Assembly (NCBI RefSeq): GCF_042678185.1
Contig: NZ_JBHUDQ010000014.1
DNA length: 64,000 bases
Strand: one strand, 5' to 3'
Source of the DNA: Ramlibacter ginsenosidimutans
Lineage (GTDB): Bacteria > Pseudomonadota > Gammaproteobacteria > Burkholderiales > Burkholderiaceae_C
Below the pieces are notes generated by a model that was given only the letters and a program-made list of their open reading frames with translations, had not been told where the DNA came from and made no database searches. A program made the translations under genes and the position numbers. The first letter of the stretch is position 1; every line of letters starts with the position of its first letter. Below, piece after piece: positions 53,518 to 62,373 of this stretch.

Positions 53518-54234
53518 TCAGATCACGCTGAGATGGGCGGTGGCGAGCTCGGGTGCGGCCTGCACCTCCGCCGCCGTTCCGCGCAAGGCCACCGCGCCGG
53601 TGTTGAGGATGACCACGTCGTCGGCGAGCGTCATCGCCAGCTTGAAGTTCTGCTCCACGAGCAGGATGGACAGGCCTTCGGCCTTCAGCCGCGCGATGCC
53701 CTCCGCCACCTCGGCGACGATCAGCGGCGCGAGACCCTCCGAGGGCTCGTCGAGCAGCAGCACTTCGGGATTGCCCATGAGCGCGCGGCCGATGGCGAGC
53801 ATCTGCTGCTCGCCTCCGGAGAGCGTGCCCGCGCGCTGGCGGTGGCGCGGCTTGAGTTGCGGGAACAGCTCGAACACCCGCTCGATGTTCCAGGATTTCC
53901 GGCCCGACTCGCGCGCCTGCGCCGCCACGGACAGGTTCTCCTGCACCGAAAGGCTGGGAAACACACGCCGCCCTTGCGGCACCAGCCGGATGCCGCGGCG
54001 CGCGATCGCTTCCGGCACCTGCGACTCGACCGGTTGCCCATCGAGCAGCACGCGGCCGCCCGTGGGCTTGAGCAGGCCTGCGATGGACAGCAGCGTGGTG
54101 CTCTTGCCCGCGCCGTTGCGACCCAGGAGGGCCAGCAGGCTGCCGCGCCGCAAGGCCAGGTCGATGCCGTGCAGCACGTGGCTGCGCCCGTAATGCGCGT
54201 GCACGCCCTGCAGCACCAGTGCGTCAGGCACCAA
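53518..54234 (-). CDS. livF: branched-chain amino acid-type ABC transporter ATPase LivF (system 1)
   Basis: About 238 residues. Walker A GRNGAGKST, signature LSGGEQQM, Walker B LLLDEPSEGLAP, switch VEQNFKLAM. The start is TTG 54234 or GTG 54231; both overlap the livG stop (54224). HAAT transporters import branched amino acids or aromatic and carboxylic compounds. It is followed almost directly by the Mo-hydroxylase genes, pointing to an aromatic or heterocyclic substrate. Confidence 0.9.
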   Translation of the reverse strand: MVPDALVLQGVHAHYGRSHVLHGIDLALRRGSLLALLGRNGAGKSTTLLSIAGLLKPTGGRVLLDGQPVESQVPEAIARRGIRLVPQGRRVFPSLSVQENLSVAAQARESGRKSWNIERVFELFPQLKPRHRQRAGTLSGGEQQMLAIGRALMGNPEVLLLDEPSEGLAPLIVAEVAEGIARLKAEGLSILLVEQNFKLAMTLADDVVILNTGAVALRGTAAEVQAAPELATAHLSVI

Positions 54235-54964
54235 GGTACACCTCCCGTGTGCGCGGGTCGGAGACCACCGCCTCGCGGTCGCCTTCGACGATCAACTGCC
54301 CGTAATGCAGCAGCGAGATGCGTTCCGCGAATTCCAGTGCCATGTCCATGTCGTGTTCGATCATGACGATCGTGGTCTCGCGCGGGATCGCCGCGATCAG
54401 CTCGCCCACGATCACGCGTTCATCGCGCGAGAGTCCGGCCAGGGGCTCGTCCAGCAGCAGAAGCCTCGGCTTCTGCGCCATGGCGACCGCGATCTCGACC
54501 CGTCGTTGCTCGCCGTACGAGATCTCGCCCGCGAGCGCCTGCGCGCGATGCGCGAGGCCCACGGTGTCCAGTATCGCCAGGGCACGATCGTGTACTTCGT
54601 GCTCGGAAGCCAGCGTGCGCAGCGGCTCGAAGCGGCGGCGGTCCACGCCCAGGATGCCCAGCACCACGTTGTGCAGCAGCGTGTCGCGCGCGAACAGCGT
54701 GATCACCTGGTAGGTGCGGCTCACGCCCAGGTGCGCCCGGCGGCGCACGGCTTGCCGCGTCACATCCTGCCCGAACAGGTGGATGCTGCCGCCGTCGCTG
54801 GAGATCTCGCCGGCGATCTGGTTGAACAGCGTCGTCTTGCCGGCGCCGTTGGGGCCGATGATGAGGCGGCGCTCGCCCGGCTGCACCGTCATCGACACGT
54901 CCTGCGTGACGGCGATGCCGCCGAAACTCTTGCGCAGGCTGCGCAGTTCCAGGGCCGCCGTCAT
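54224..54964 (-). CDS. livG: ABC transporter ATPase LivG (system 1)
   Basis: A 246-residue ATPase starting MTAALELRSLRKSFGGIAV. Walker A GPNGAGKTTLFN, variant signature ISYGEQRRVEIAVA, Walker B LLLDEPLAGLS, then MIEHDMDMALEFA, and the LivG-typical end TREVYLGA. ATGA overlap with livM and overlap with livF. Confidence 0.92.
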   Translation of the reverse strand: MTAALELRSLRKSFGGIAVTQDVSMTVQPGERRLIIGPNGAGKTTLFNQIAGEISSDGGSIHLFGQDVTRQAVRRRAHLGVSRTYQVITLFARDTLLHNVVLGILGVDRRRFEPLRTLASEHEVHDRALAILDTVGLAHRAQALAGEISYGEQRRVEIAVAMAQKPRLLLLDEPLAGLSRDERVIVGELIAAIPRETTIVMIEHDMDMALEFAERISLLHYGQLIVEGDREAVVSDPRTREVYLGA

Positions 54965-55959
54965 GCGCGCCCTCCCCGCACGCGGCGCCATGCGCTCGTG
55001 AGTCCCGCCACCAGGCCCGCCGGCATGAAGATCACGATGAACAGGAACACCAGGCCCAGCATCATGTTCCAGCGCTCGATGAAGGCGGAAGCGTAGTTCT
55101 TGAGGATGACCACGATCACCGCGCCGAGCGCGGGGCCGTACACGGTGCCGGCGCCGCCCGCGATCACGCTCAGCAGCGCTTCGGCCGAGACCGGCACCGC
55201 CGTGACGCTCGGGTGGATGTACTTGTTGAACCAGACGTACAGCAGTCCGGCGACGCCGGCGAAGAAGCTCGAGATCACGAAGGTCGTCCAGCGGATCGCC
55301 CACACGTGGTAGCCGAGCGCCTCCATGCGGCGCGGCTGGTCGCGCGTGCCGCGCAGGCTGGCGCCGAAGGCCGACTCGACCAGCCGCTTCATCAGCCAGA
55401 TGCACAGCGCGCCCACCAGCAGCGAGAACCAGTAGTAGTTGTTGCTGAGGTCCAGGTTCCAGCCGAAGGGATGCGGGCGCGTGAGGCCGGAGATGCCGTT
55501 GTCGCCGTTCGTGACGTTCACCAGCCGGTAGGCGAGGCCCCACACGATCTGCGACAGGGCCAGCGTGAGCATCAGGAACCCCAGGCCGGTGGCCCGCAGG
55601 GAGATCCATCCGAACAGCATGCCCATGAGGGTGGTGACCAGCAGTGCCGCGGGCGCCGTGATCGCGTGGCCCAGCCCCAGCTTGGTCGCGAGCCACGCGC
55701 TCGTGTACGCGGAGATGCCGAGGAAGGCCGCATGTCCGAGCGACGTCAGGCCGCCGTAGCCCGCCAGCAGGTTCAGGCTGGAGGCGAACACCACCGCGAT
55801 GATCACCTGGCTGGCGAGGTTGACGAAGTATTCGCCGATGGCGAACGGCAGCAGCGCGAGCAGTGCGAGCGCGATCAGCGGAAGGACGCGCGCCAGCGAG
55901 GGCGAGCGACGCAACGGCGTGACGATCATTTCGCTCTCGGTCCCCGGAATGGCGCTCAT
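54961..55959 (-). CDS. livM: ABC transporter permease LivM (system 1)
   Basis: A 332-residue multi-pass membrane protein. LivM landmarks: LNLLAGYGGLTSLGHAAFLGISAYTSA, a loop with RDQPRRMEALGY (ATPase coupling) and AGGAGTVYGPALGAVIVV. Overlaps livG and livH by 4 bases each, so the operon is tightly coupled. Confidence 0.92.
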   Translation of the reverse strand: MSAIPGTESEMIVTPLRRSPSLARVLPLIALALLALLPFAIGEYFVNLASQVIIAVVFASSLNLLAGYGGLTSLGHAAFLGISAYTSAWLATKLGLGHAITAPAALLVTTLMGMLFGWISLRATGLGFLMLTLALSQIVWGLAYRLVNVTNGDNGISGLTRPHPFGWNLDLSNNYYWFSLLVGALCIWLMKRLVESAFGASLRGTRDQPRRMEALGYHVWAIRWTTFVISSFFAGVAGLLYVWFNKYIHPSVTAVPVSAEALLSVIAGGAGTVYGPALGAVIVVILKNYASAFIERWNMMLGLVFLFIVIFMPAGLVAGLTSAWRRVRGGRA

Positions 55960-56816
55960 GCCAGAGCCCGCCCGAACAGCCCTTGCGGCCGGAAGGCCAG
56001 CACCACCACCATCGGCAGGAACAGCACGACATAGGCGAGGTCGGGCACGAGGAAGATGCCGAAGGTGTAGATGAAGCCCACGATGAAGCTGGCGATGAAG
56101 GTGCCGGCGAGGCTGCCGATGCCGCCGAGGATCACCACGATCAGGGCGAGCGGCAGCATTTCGGAGTCGAGGCCCGGATAGGCGTTGAAGATGGGACCGC
56201 CCAGCGTGCCGCCCAGGCCGGCCAGCGCGGAACCGAGGCAGAACACGATCGTGAACAGGCGCGAGGCCGGGATTCCGACGGCACGGGCCATCGGCATGTC
56301 GTCGACGCCGGCGCGGATCATCGCGCCCAGGCGGGTGCGCTCGATCAGCAGGTACAGCAGCAGGGCAGCGACGATGGCGATGGCCAGGACGACCAGACGG
56401 TACATCGGAAAGGTGAGGCCGAACAGGCGCAGTGGCGCCTGCAGCAAGGCGGGCGTCTGCACGGGCAGCGGATCACCGCCCCAGATCATCAGGCAGGCGT
56501 CCGCCGCGACGAAGGACAGGCCCAGCGTGGCCAGCACCTGCCCTTGCGCGTTGTTGCCCAGCCGCCTGAGGATCAGCCGCTCTATGAGGCCGCCCAGCAC
56601 GCCGACGCAGACCATGGCGGCGACCGCCGCGACCAGCAGGTTGTGGCCCGCGCGCACGGCGACCGCCGCCACGTACGTCCCGATCATGAAGAGCGAGCCG
56701 TGCGTGAGGTTGGCCACGCGCATGAGGCCGAAGATCAGGGCGAATCCCGACGACAGCATGAACAACAGCCCGCCGAGGGCGAGGCTGTTGAGGGTCTGGA
56801 TGGCCCAGATCTGCAT
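55956..56816 (-). CDS. livH: ABC transporter permease LivH (system 1)
   Basis: A 286-residue multi-pass membrane protein starting MQIWAIQTLNSLALGGLLFMLSSGFALIFGLMRVANLTHG, the characteristic LivH opening. Loop RTRLGAMIRAGVDDMPMARAVGI couples to the ATPase; VVILGGIGSLAGTF ends the core. Starts 3 bases after the receptor gene stop. Confidence 0.92.
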   Translation of the reverse strand: MQIWAIQTLNSLALGGLLFMLSSGFALIFGLMRVANLTHGSLFMIGTYVAAVAVRAGHNLLVAAVAAMVCVGVLGGLIERLILRRLGNNAQGQVLATLGLSFVAADACLMIWGGDPLPVQTPALLQAPLRLFGLTFPMYRLVVLAIAIVAALLLYLLIERTRLGAMIRAGVDDMPMARAVGIPASRLFTIVFCLGSALAGLGGTLGGPIFNAYPGLDSEMLPLALIVVILGGIGSLAGTFIASFIVGFIYTFGIFLVPDLAYVVLFLPMVVVLAFRPQGLFGRALA

Positions 56817-56819
56817 GGA

Positions 56820-58061
56820 CTAGTTCTCCAGGTTCTTCGCCGGCGGCCAGTCGCGCGAATACACCGGGTTGCCGAGGAAGGCCTTGGGATCGTACTTCCA
56901 GAACTGGCTCACGTTCGGGTAGGTCTTGACCACCGCATTCACCAGCCGGCCTTCCTTGCGCTCGACCTGGCGGATGTACACGTCGCCCACCACGTTGCCG
57001 TATTCGTCGAAGTGCACCGGCCCGCGGCAGGTCTGCACGTTGGTCTTCCTCAGCGCCGCCATGAACGCGTCCTTGTTCGCGACGTTGCCCTTCACCGCGT
57101 TGAGCGCTGCCTCGAGCACGGAGCCGTTGGTGTAGGTCGCCGCGGCATAGAAGCCGGGGTCGTAGCCGAAGGCCTTGCGGAAGGCGGGAGCGAAGCGCGC
57201 GTTGATCGGGTTCGCGAGTTCGGCCGAGTACCAGCAGGAGGTCTGGATGCCCAGCGCCTCGTCGCCCATGTTGCGCAGCACCGATTCGTCGATGGCCGTC
57301 ATGCCGCCGACGATGGCGAGCTTGCCCTTGAGGCCGTACTCGTTGAACTGGCGGATGAAGCGGAAGCCGTTGGAGCCCGCGAAGCCGAGGAAGATCGCGT
57401 CGACGTTGGTCTTCAGCTGCGCCAGGAAGCTGCCGTAGTCCGGCGCCGTGAGCGGCGGGAACATCTTCTGCACGATCTTGCCGCCGCCCTCTTCGAACAC
57501 GCGCTGGAAGCCCGCGTTCATCTCCTGGCCATAGGCGATGTCGTCGGCGATCACGGCCATGCGCTTGTACTTCAGGTCGTTCACGCAGTGGTCCGCCATC
57601 ACGTGCGAGCACTGGGCCGACGACGAGGTGGCGCGCACGAACCAGGGATTGGGCTTGCGCTGCGTCATGTCCTCGGCCGCGGCGACCGACAGCGTGGGGA
57701 TCTTGTGCTGGCGGATGTAGTCGTCGATCGCGAGCGCCTCGAAGGCGGCGAGCGGCCCGATCAGCAGGTCGACCTTGTTCAGCTCGACCAGCTCCTGCGT
57801 CTTGGCCTTGGCGGTCGCCGGCACGCCGCCGGTGTCGGCGACGATCAGCTGGATCTTGCGGCCCGCGAGCGTGTCATTGCGCTCCTTCAGGTACATCTGC
57901 ATGGCGCGTTCCATGTCGATGCCGCCGGAGGCGAGCGGACCGGTCTTCACCGTCAGCAGGCCCACGCGCACCGGTTCGGCCTGCGCCATGGCGAGCCCGG
58001 GCAGGCTCACGCCGGCGGCCGCGGCAGCGGCCCCCTTCAACAATTCGCGTCTGCTTTGCAT
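56820..58061 (-). CDS. ABC transporter substrate-binding protein (HAAT type, system 1)
   Basis: A 413-residue periplasmic receptor of the Leu/Ile/Val-binding family with a twin-arginine-like leader (QSRRELLKGAAAAAAG). Segments VRVGLLTVKTGPLASGG, LIVADTGGVPATA, LIGPLAAFEALAI and FLGFAGSNGFRFIRQF fit type 1 HAAT receptors. First gene of system 1; it lies 31 bases after the CocE-type hydrolase gene, so may also be read through from system 2. Confidence 0.9.
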   Translation of the reverse strand: MQSRRELLKGAAAAAAGVSLPGLAMAQAEPVRVGLLTVKTGPLASGGIDMERAMQMYLKERNDTLAGRKIQLIVADTGGVPATAKAKTQELVELNKVDLLIGPLAAFEALAIDDYIRQHKIPTLSVAAAEDMTQRKPNPWFVRATSSSAQCSHVMADHCVNDLKYKRMAVIADDIAYGQEMNAGFQRVFEEGGGKIVQKMFPPLTAPDYGSFLAQLKTNVDAIFLGFAGSNGFRFIRQFNEYGLKGKLAIVGGMTAIDESVLRNMGDEALGIQTSCWYSAELANPINARFAPAFRKAFGYDPGFYAAATYTNGSVLEAALNAVKGNVANKDAFMAALRKTNVQTCRGPVHFDEYGNVVGDVYIRQVERKEGRLVNAVVKTYPNVSQFWKYDPKAFLGNPVYSRDWPPAKNLEN

Positions 58062-58092
58062 CTTCGTCTCCTGTAGTTCGTGAAGGAAAGGC

Positions 58093-59889
58093 TCAGGGCG
58101 CCGGGATCACCGGCAGGACCAGCCAGGCCGGATGCGCCGGGCCGAAATGCAGCGTCGTGCGGCCGGCGAATTCGCGCGCCGGGCGATCGCGCGGATCGTC
58201 GTGCAGGAAAGGGCCGCAGCCGCGCAGCTCGTTCTTGAAGTTCGAGAGCTTCAGGCCCGTCTTCTCCGCATACACATAGTCGCGGCCGCGCACGGTCAGC
58301 GCGATGCGGCAGCCCGCCGGCACGACGATGGAGGTGGGCCACAGCTCGATGTCCAGTTCCACCGGCGCACCGGGCGTGAGCTTCTGCTCGCGCGCATGCG
58401 TGTGGTACGGCCGGCCTTCGCGCGAGAGCTGCGCATCCAGTTCGCGGTGCGAGGCGCGCAGCCAGCCTTGCGCGACCGGCGTGTGCGGGTCGATCGCACC
58501 GGCGAAGGTCACCTCGCGCAGGTCTGCGGTGAAGACGCGGAAGACGAGGAACAGGTCGGCGTCGGTGGTGGAAGAGGACGCCCAGAGCTTCGCCGCCAGC
58601 GGTCCGGTGATCTCGGTTGCTTCGGGCAGCGGCTCGGAGAGGAAGGTCAGGCCGTCGCCTTGCGCGTCGAAGGACAGTGTAAACGGGGTGCTGGGGTTCG
58701 CTGCGCTCACCGCCAGCCTACGGTCCTGCGGCTCACCAGGTAGGCTGGTGGTGAGCGCAGCGAACCCCAGCGTTCCCTCGGGCGCCAGGTGCAGCTTCGT
58801 CCACTGCGTGCGCGCGATCGGCCACTCGCGCTCGGTGCGTTCCTCGAAATGGTCGACATGCCGCACCTGCAGGCGCACCGGCGGCTCCTCGTCCCAGCCC
58901 GTGCGCTCGCCTTTCAGGAAATGCCCGAAGAAGCGCTTCTGGATGGCGAGCCCGTAGTCCGTGTAGAAGTGCGTCCAGTGTTCCAGCCCATGCATCTCCA
59001 GCCACTTCTGCGAGGAGGCGGCGCGCATGAAGGCTTCCGTGTTGCCGCGCAGGTGCAGCCCCTGGCCGCCCCAGTTGCCGGCGGAGAGAAAGGGCACGGT
59101 GATGCGGTCCCACTGCGCCGAACGCTCGCGGTGATAGTCGTCCTCGAGGGGGTGGGCCAGGATGTCGTCGCCGAAGCTGCAGCGGTTGGCCGCGAGCTGG
59201 GCATCGGACATCGTCTCGTCACCGCAGACGGCCAACGCGGGGTTCGCACGGCTGCGGGGACCGCGTTCGCCCAGGCCGTACTGCACGGTCTTCACCTGCA
59301 TGTCGTACCAGTTGGCCCAGAAGGTCGACAGGATGCCGCCGTGGTGCGTCATGTCGCGGTACCAGTCGGCCGCGCCTTCCCAGATGCACATGGCCGCCAG
59401 GTGCGGCGGTTGCAGGCCGGCCACCTGCCACTGGTTGATGCCGAAATAGGAGACGCCGGACAGGCCGACCTTGCCGTTGCACCAGGGCTGCACGCCGGCC
59501 CATTCGATGCAGTCGTGGAAGTCGCGCGTCTCGCGCGGCGAGAAGTGGTCCACGTAGCCCGGCGACCGGCCGCAGCCGCGCGAGTCGACGCGCACGCAGA
59601 CGTAGCCATCGGGCACCCACTTCTCGGGGTCCACCACTTCCCAGTTCTGGTACAGGTTGGACGAGCCGTGCGGCACGTCCGGGTGGTCGGCCACCATCTT
59701 CTGCCAGGCGCTGGGATAGCCATCCTGGAAGGCGAGCCCCTTCGCGTACGGTCCGTAGCTGAGGAGGACCGGATAGCGCCCTGCGCGCGCGGGCCGGAAC
59801 ACGTCGGCGCGCAGCACGGTGCCGTCGTCCATCCGGATGCCCACGTCCCAATCGATCTGCATGTCTTCGTTCGGCATCGCTGTCCTCAT
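58093..59889 (-). CDS. CocE/NonD family hydrolase with a repeat-derived insertion
   Basis: A 598-residue alpha/beta hydrolase. Catalytic Ser147 lies in GLSGVSYFG (GxSYxG); SRGCGRSPGYVDHFS is the family's RGxGxS region; the C-terminal jelly-roll domain covers about 330-595. The family cleaves esters, amides or dipeptides (cocaine esterase, X-Pro peptidase, glutaryl-7-ACA acylase). Residues about 373-400 are encoded by a REP-like palindrome (copy C) and are foreign to the family, yet the frame is kept. ATGA overlap with upstream livF. Confidence 0.88.
   Translation of the reverse strand: MRTAMPNEDMQIDWDVGIRMDDGTVLRADVFRPARAGRYPVLLSYGPYAKGLAFQDGYPSAWQKMVADHPDVPHGSSNLYQNWEVVDPEKWVPDGYVCVRVDSRGCGRSPGYVDHFSPRETRDFHDCIEWAGVQPWCNGKVGLSGVSYFGINQWQVAGLQPPHLAAMCIWEGAADWYRDMTHHGGILSTFWANWYDMQVKTVQYGLGERGPRSRANPALAVCGDETMSDAQLAANRCSFGDDILAHPLEDDYHRERSAQWDRITVPFLSAGNWGGQGLHLRGNTEAFMRAASSQKWLEMHGLEHWTHFYTDYGLAIQKRFFGHFLKGERTGWDEEPPVRLQVRHVDHFEERTEREWPIARTQWTKLHLAPEGTLGFAALTTSLPGEPQDRRLAVSAANPSTPFTLSFDAQGDGLTFLSEPLPEATEITGPLAAKLWASSSTTDADLFLVFRVFTADLREVTFAGAIDPHTPVAQGWLRASHRELDAQLSREGRPYHTHAREQKLTPGAPVELDIELWPTSIVVPAGCRIALTVRGRDYVYAEKTGLKLSNFKNELRGCGPFLHDDPRDRPAREFAGRTTLHFGPAHPAWLVLPVIPAP
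58690..58771. repeat. REP/BIME-like inverted pair inside the hydrolase gene (copy C)
   Basis: Two 31-base arms (58690-58720 and 58741-58771), complementary at 30 of 31 positions, with a 20-base loop. Arms contain the same AGGCTGG(C/T)GGTGAGC and CGAACCCCAGC boxes as copies A and B, both with a GCAG centre. Orientation is reversed relative to copy B: the CCCCAGC ends face outward. Confidence 0.88.
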
Positions 59890-60596
59890 ACTGCGCAGTA
59901 GCGGTTCTGGATGTCCTCGTCGGCCAGCAGCGCGGCGGCGCCGCCCGTGTGCACGACGCGGCCCTGGTCCAGGATGTAGGCGCGGTCGGAGATGCCGAGC
60001 GCGCGTTCGACGTTCTGCTCCACCAGCAGGATCGTGGTGCCCTGATCCTTCAGGCGCGAGAACAGCACGAACATCTCGTGGACCAGCAAGGGCATGATCC
60101 CTTCCGACGGTTCGTCCAGCAGGATCATGCGCGGACGCGCCATCATCGCGCGCGCGATCGCCAGCATCTGCTGCTCGCCGCCGGACAGGGAGGTCGCGTC
60201 CTGCGCCAGCCGCTCCTTCAGGCGCGGGAAAGTCTCGGCGATCTCGTCGATCATCGCGTCGCTCTCGCCGCGGCGCGAGCTGGCGATCAGGCCCAGTTGC
60301 AGGTTCTCGCGCACCGTGAGGCCGGTGACGATGCGCCGGTCCTCCGGCACGTACGCCAGCCCCAGGTGGTAGCGAACGTGCGCGGGCCGGCCCTGCAGCT
60401 CCTGGCCGTCGAAACGGATCGCGCCGGAACTGCGCGCGAGCAGTCCCATGAGCGTGCGCAGCGTGGTGGTCTTGCCGGCGCCGTTGCGGCCCATCAGCGT
60501 GACGATCTCGCCCGCGTGCACCTCGAACGAGATGTCCTGCACGACGTGGCTGCGGTCATACCAGGCATTCAGGTTGCGTACTTCGAGCAATGCCAT
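59886..60596 (-). CDS. livF: ABC transporter ATPase LivF (system 2)
   Basis: A 236-residue ATPase starting MALLEVRNLNAWYDRSHVV. Walker A GRNGAGKTTTLR, signature LSGGEQQMLAIARAM, Walker B ILLDEPSEGIMP, switch VEQNVERALGI. It starts 1 base after the livG stop. Same family role as the LivF at 53518 but clearly diverged. Confidence 0.92.
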   Translation of the reverse strand: MALLEVRNLNAWYDRSHVVQDISFEVHAGEIVTLMGRNGAGKTTTLRTLMGLLARSSGAIRFDGQELQGRPAHVRYHLGLAYVPEDRRIVTGLTVRENLQLGLIASSRRGESDAMIDEIAETFPRLKERLAQDATSLSGGEQQMLAIARAMMARPRMILLDEPSEGIMPLLVHEMFVLFSRLKDQGTTILLVEQNVERALGISDRAYILDQGRVVHTGGAAALLADEDIQNRYCAV

Positions 60597-60597
60597 G

Positions 60598-61341
60598 TCA
60601 GCCCTGCCCGAGGTAGACGCGGCGCACTTCGTCGTTGCCGCGGATGTCCTGCGGCGAGCCCTCGGCAAGCACCTCGCCATGGTGCAGCACGATCAGGCGC
60701 CGGCAGATGCCCATCACCAGCTTCATCTTGTGCTCGACCAGGATCACCGTGCGCTCGGCGGCCAGGCGTGCGATCAGGTCCATCATCGCGCTCGTTTCCT
60801 CGGGGGACATGCCGGCCGTGGGCTCGTCGAGCAGCAGCAACTGCGGGTCGCAGGCGAGCGCCATCGCGATCTCCAGCGCGCGCTGCTGGCCGTGCGCGAG
60901 GTCGGCCGCCGTGCGCTGGCCGACGCCGGCGAGGCCCACGCGCTCCAGCAGCACCTGCGCCTGTTGCGCGACGTCCGCCAGCGCGCTGCGGGGCCGCAGG
61001 AAGTCGAAGCGCGCGTGCCGCATCTGCACCGCCACGCGGACGTTCTCGTGCGCGCTCAACTGCTTGAACACGTTGGTGATCTGGAAGCTCTTCGCGATGC
61101 CGAGCCGCGCATACGCATGCTGCGGCAAGGCCGTCACGTCCTCGCCGCGGAACAGCACCTGGCCGGTGGTGGGCGCGAGCGAGCCGGAGAGCACGTTGAA
61201 GAAGGTGCTCTTGCCGGCGCCGTTGGGGCCGATGATGGCGCACAGCTCGCGCTCGCGGAACTGCGCGTCCACCTTGCTCAGCGCCTGGAAGCGGCCGAAG
61301 CGCATGCCGATGCCGCGCGCCTCGAGGATCACTTCGCTCAT
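60598..61341 (-). CDS. livG: ABC transporter ATPase LivG (system 2)
   Basis: A 247-residue ATPase starting MSEVILEARGIGMRFGRFQAL. Walker A GPNGAGKSTFFN, variant signature LAHGQQRALEIAMAL, Walker B LLLDEPTAGMSPEE, then VEHKMKLVMGIC and the EVRRVYLG end. ATGA overlap with livM. Confidence 0.92.
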   Translation of the reverse strand: MSEVILEARGIGMRFGRFQALSKVDAQFRERELCAIIGPNGAGKSTFFNVLSGSLAPTTGQVLFRGEDVTALPQHAYARLGIAKSFQITNVFKQLSAHENVRVAVQMRHARFDFLRPRSALADVAQQAQVLLERVGLAGVGQRTAADLAHGQQRALEIAMALACDPQLLLLDEPTAGMSPEETSAMMDLIARLAAERTVILVEHKMKLVMGICRRLIVLHHGEVLAEGSPQDIRGNDEVRRVYLGQG

Positions 61342-62363
61342 GGGGCGACCTCCCGCGCCGGCGCGGGTGCGGCCGCTTCGCCCACGTCGCGCGCCGCGGG
61401 CGGCTCCGGCTCGCGGGTGCGCCGGCGGATCTCGTGCAGCAGCGTGCCCCAGACGCCGCGCGGGAAGAACAGCACGAACAGCATGAAGATCACGCCCACC
61501 ACCAGCATCCAGTGCGAGGTGAGGTTGGTGACCACGTCCTCGAGGTAGAGGAACAGCGCGGCGCCGACGAAGGGTCCGAAGAAGGTGCCCATGCCTCCCA
61601 GCAGGCACATCATCACCGCCTGGCCCGAGGTGAGGTAGTGCAGCGAGTCGATCGGCACGATGGACAGGTGCATGGCGCGCAGCGCACCGGCCAGCCCGCA
61701 GATCGCCGCGGACAGCACGAACACCAGCAGCTTGGAGCGCGCCACGTCGTAGCCGCAGGCGGCCGCACGCTTGTCGTTCTCGCGGATGGCCTCCATCACC
61801 GCGCCGAACGGCGACGCGAGGATGCGCGAAACCAGCCACAGGGCCACCGCGACGAACAGGAAGAGCACGTAGTACTTGGTCGTGGGGTTGGTGAAGTCCA
61901 GCCGGAAGCCCGCGAACTCCCAGGGATCCACGCGCACGCCGCGCAGCCCGTTCTCGCCGCCGGTCCAGTGCTCTGCCTTGTAGAAGGCGTAGTAGACGAT
62001 CTGGGCCAGCGCCAGGGTGACCATCGAGAAGTAGATTCCGCGCGTGCGGATCGCGAGGAAGCCGATCACGGCGCCCAGCAGCGCAGAAGCCGCCACGCCC
62101 ACCAGCACCGCCACCGGCCAGGGCAGGCCGGCGTGCACGATCGCGATACCGGTCGCGTAGCTGCCGGTCCCCAGGAAGGCCGCGTGGCCGAACGACAGCA
62201 GCCCGGTGTAGCCGAACAGCAGGTTGAAGCCGACGGCGTAGAGGCCGAACACGAGGATGTTGACCGCGAGCGCCTCGTAGGGCATCAGCAGCGGGAACAC
62301 CAGCAGGAACAGCAGGACCGCCGCGACCCGGTGCCGCGCGATCGTGCGGATCAGCGAATGCAC
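61338..62363 (-). CDS. livM: ABC transporter permease LivM (system 2)
   Basis: A 341-residue membrane protein. GFNLLFGYTGLLSFGHAAFLGTGSYATG, coupling loop RENDKRAAACGYDVARSK and CLLGGMGTFFGPFVGAAL. A hydrophilic C-terminal tail (RREREPEPPAARD-like) exceeds the usual length. Ten bases after livH. Confidence 0.92.
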   Translation of the reverse strand: MHSLIRTIARHRVAAVLLFLLVFPLLMPYEALAVNILVFGLYAVGFNLLFGYTGLLSFGHAAFLGTGSYATGIAIVHAGLPWPVAVLVGVAASALLGAVIGFLAIRTRGIYFSMVTLALAQIVYYAFYKAEHWTGGENGLRGVRVDPWEFAGFRLDFTNPTTKYYVLFLFVAVALWLVSRILASPFGAVMEAIRENDKRAAACGYDVARSKLLVFVLSAAICGLAGALRAMHLSIVPIDSLHYLTSGQAVMMCLLGGMGTFFGPFVGAALFLYLEDVVTNLTSHWMLVVGVIFMLFVLFFPRGVWGTLLHEIRRRTREPEPPAARDVGEAAAPAPAREVAP

Positions 62364-62373
62364 GGGCCGGCCC

